A DNA stretch of 64,000 nucleotides from Fragilaria crotonensis (taxonomy: Eukaryota > Bacillariophyta > Fragilariophyceae > Fragilariales > Fragilariaceae): positions 62,001-126,000 of the forward strand of contig JAKSYS010000005.1 in the NCBI GenBank assembly GCA_022925895.1, given 5' to 3'. Below, one piece after another: positions 63,401-64,000 of this stretch (position 1 is its first letter; every line of letters begins with the position of its first letter). The translations under genes and the position numbers were made by a program. The notes under the pieces were generated by a model. That model had not been told where the DNA came from. It searched no databases and worked only from the letters and a program-made list of their open reading frames with translations.

Positions 63401-64000
63401 CCCTTTTTGCAACACCATTCTGATTTGGATTCCAGAACCAATCCACATGCCTCACTTCTTTTCTATGCTGATGCAACTCTTCAAGATGATATCAATGGAC
63501 CTATCACCATGTGCAACCTTCCAACATGTGTTGATTCAAGCATCACAGCAGCAAGCTTCTGTCTACGCTATATTCAGTCAAATCCAGTTACCAAACAATG
63601 CATTCGCGACTTGACGACCGAACATCTTCGCCACCTTATGTGCTATCTCTATCCCATTTTAATTGCTGGATCTGACAAAGACCCCAATCAAGAGGAATTC
63701 ATTCAATGCATCCAACACACTTTCAACAGAACAACCAATTTGGTCATGGACAATCTTTCTTCTGAGCACAGATCTCAACTCACCAATGGCACCCCATCAC
63801 TATTTGTATCCCTTTTGAGTGACTATGAACCTGGATCCTTTGGACATGAATGCTCCCTATCCATCCTTTATGCCTTCAAAATGATGTACCTCATCCACCT
63901 TTATATTCAGGGACAAACATCTTCATGCCCTCATCAACCGCCTGAACTTGCTGATATCATTCGCAATATCCCAACTTTTGCGACCGCTCTACGACTTTTC
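60452..64000 (+). CDS. Giant open frame, at least 1183 codons, incomplete at right edge
   Basis: From the ATG at 60452 (MYNFRSSVTDHDDIL) to the last base of the window there is no stop, 1,183 codons; the preceding in-frame stop is at 60371. The next plausible start is the ATG at 60971. Residues 1-170 are Thr/Val/Ser-rich and repetitive. Residues about 175-710 are low in complexity, with basic patches (SKRAKLGN, TKRMRFQTQ) and acidic runs (VDDDDDDDDY near 455, DEDDDDDSD near 700). Two related segments, DIDEAAVIAEAIERAN and DNDEAASNAEAIDSAT, suggest an internal repeat. Residues about 760-1035 are Pro/Ser/Asp-rich, in DNA almost free of CpG. The last 150 residues look more globular (CIRDLTTEHLRHLMCYLYPI). 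I recognise no family. A chromatin-type disordered protein or the first part of a large mobile-element protein are both possible. Confidence 0.6.
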   Translation, partial: MYNFRSSVTDHDDILPAVVTDRTPCSDSQCTSTHLATDVTVGLHPRPHTVVSPTRNVAPSTCIVPTDTSTVASPTSTVSTSTCTVVTPSHTVAQYTRPIDNHAYTVAFATSTPASSAASVASSSPEAVSPANVRTVATDTVTVTSPPACDPGLACARFNHGLASTPRSHAESIMVHSPRINRLRQASSALFNSDTFRLVRLRNSVMLPSKLSDLKQLKITEFFNRAPPDSKCTQFIKNLVNSSPSPFSSNISAPPTMPTICFNLTKANKKSKKKDSSPFLASETEPPVVMSADVNIPAATPTHPTLYLTRSKRAKLGNTNSNIKQKRYVKTSAKGTNKSDIDEAAVIAEAIERANSERNPPSRATRNHPKAATHPYIQGILTTPIGRNYSTRATETDDDDNDEAASNAEAIDSATAGRSNTIKIKEEYIPDFQGTNNFSPARSNQPQTGLFDESDVDDDDDDDDYSVRSDEDRKIPASTRPKSTRKRHFDDSDVPASSPDVSPTKRMRFQTQKQPEIRYKTRQYVRESGTHEINYVGPAATRTTKSKVRNSSGAPRPAKRAPTYENRSDQSGDIAAQSDPMADPHFPISDHDHDRGDSHHQLPRVLDLGHIGPPRRTANDISTTIVQISFSTAAATFGSPSVHIFPHNANVILRPTGFEILPTPIRPRAPTPPSEMTDASDDIPARSTTNIYRDDDMDEDDDDDSDVVNASSVFSIYCPCPKQLCLSVRDQTLPPTKAQKAPAADIEVEEPGNGDKKESQKQLGAPPMIQNSAPYSVPDSSDDDSTDTSTFIPDSFTVKTMDSLTLMDRMTTRKATKNIKMTKNIPRPARLLPPAKSSQQPKQFATPINVANPFYVKPPINAAIPFTISIDDDETETPSTPSSRNRTQPSGDNYLKTFNTPGPRNLDAPPSPAISLNSELFSPLFSNLSSSHDSTFDCLSTSTGITAFLELSDDDETLELPYRLDKLHIPCPEDNVLDPIHHVPFLQHHSDLDSRTNPHASLLFYADATLQDDINGPITMCNLPTCVDSSITAASFCLRYIQSNPVTKQCIRDLTTEHLRHLMCYLYPILIAGSDKDPNQEEFIQCIQHTFNRTTNLVMDNLSSEHRSQLTNGTPSLFVSLLSDYEPGSFGHECSLSILYAFKMMYLIHLYIQGQTSSCPHQPPELADIIRNIPTFATALRLF

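Noticed and set aside
1-64000. tRNA, rRNA and CRISPR searches by eye
   Set aside because: No tRNA T-loop/anticodon pattern, no rRNA-like sequence and no regularly spaced direct-repeat array with unique spacers was seen.

Overview
This window looks like nuclear DNA of a diatom (photosynthetic stramenopile), probably a pennate one. Two genes encode fucoxanthin-chlorophyll a/c proteins with an 'AxAFAP'-type plastid targeting signal. The spliceosomal introns are few and short (61-90 nt) with GTAAGT/GTGAGT-type donors. Genes are compact and lie on both strands, and one secreted repeat protein and several other proteins have no family I recognise. The species cannot be named from this sequence.

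Layout. (1) 1-5.7 kb: a PDZ-domain protein (4 exons) converges on a cytosolic fructose-1,6-bisphosphatase whose frame is broken by one base. (2) 7.4-10.7 kb: two Lhcf antenna genes flank a CpG-poor anonymous stretch. (3) 11.2-14.2 kb: ribosomal protein eL18 and the 60S export adaptor NMD3 are divergent. (4) 14.2-18.5 kb: two paralogous amino-acid transporters, one frame-broken, flank a truncated endonuclease-III-like protein. (5) 18.7-23.2 kb: a decayed DNA transposon with 28-bp inverted ends and a 9-bp target duplication, with a 1.0-kb TA-flanked inverted-repeat element inserted into its right terminal repeat. (6) 23.4-24.8 kb: a secreted protein with eight sequon-bearing tandem repeats. (7) 26.5-39.1 kb: housekeeping block with YIF1, F-box/ankyrin, a single-pass membrane protein, VPS51, a Mak32-like PfkB protein, a PPR protein and Beclin/ATG6. 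(8) 39.6-41.3 kb: a CpG-depleted PIF/Harbinger relic. (9) 41.5-54.8 kb: a secreted barrel-like protein, a PUS3 pseudogene, a fucosyltransferase-like protein, mitochondrial uS17, CstF-77, a PH-like protein and a MORN protein. (10) 55-57 kb: an 0.9-kb inverted-repeat element with internal palindrome arrays. (11) 57.1-59.5 kb: a long-chain acyl-CoA synthetase (4 exons). (12) 60.45 kb to the right edge: one uninterrupted reading frame of at least 1183 codons, the second part of which is almost free of CpG.

The genes do not form a pathway; this is ordinary eukaryotic mixed content (light harvesting, gluconeogenesis, ribosome biogenesis, vesicle traffic and autophagy, mRNA 3'-end processing, lipid activation). 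The unusual points are the nested transposon, CpG-poor blocks that coincide with a known transposon relic and with part of the giant open frame, the glycoprotein-like repeat protein, GTAC-centred palindrome islands between genes, and six convergent gene pairs whose stop codons lie only 8-64 bp apart.
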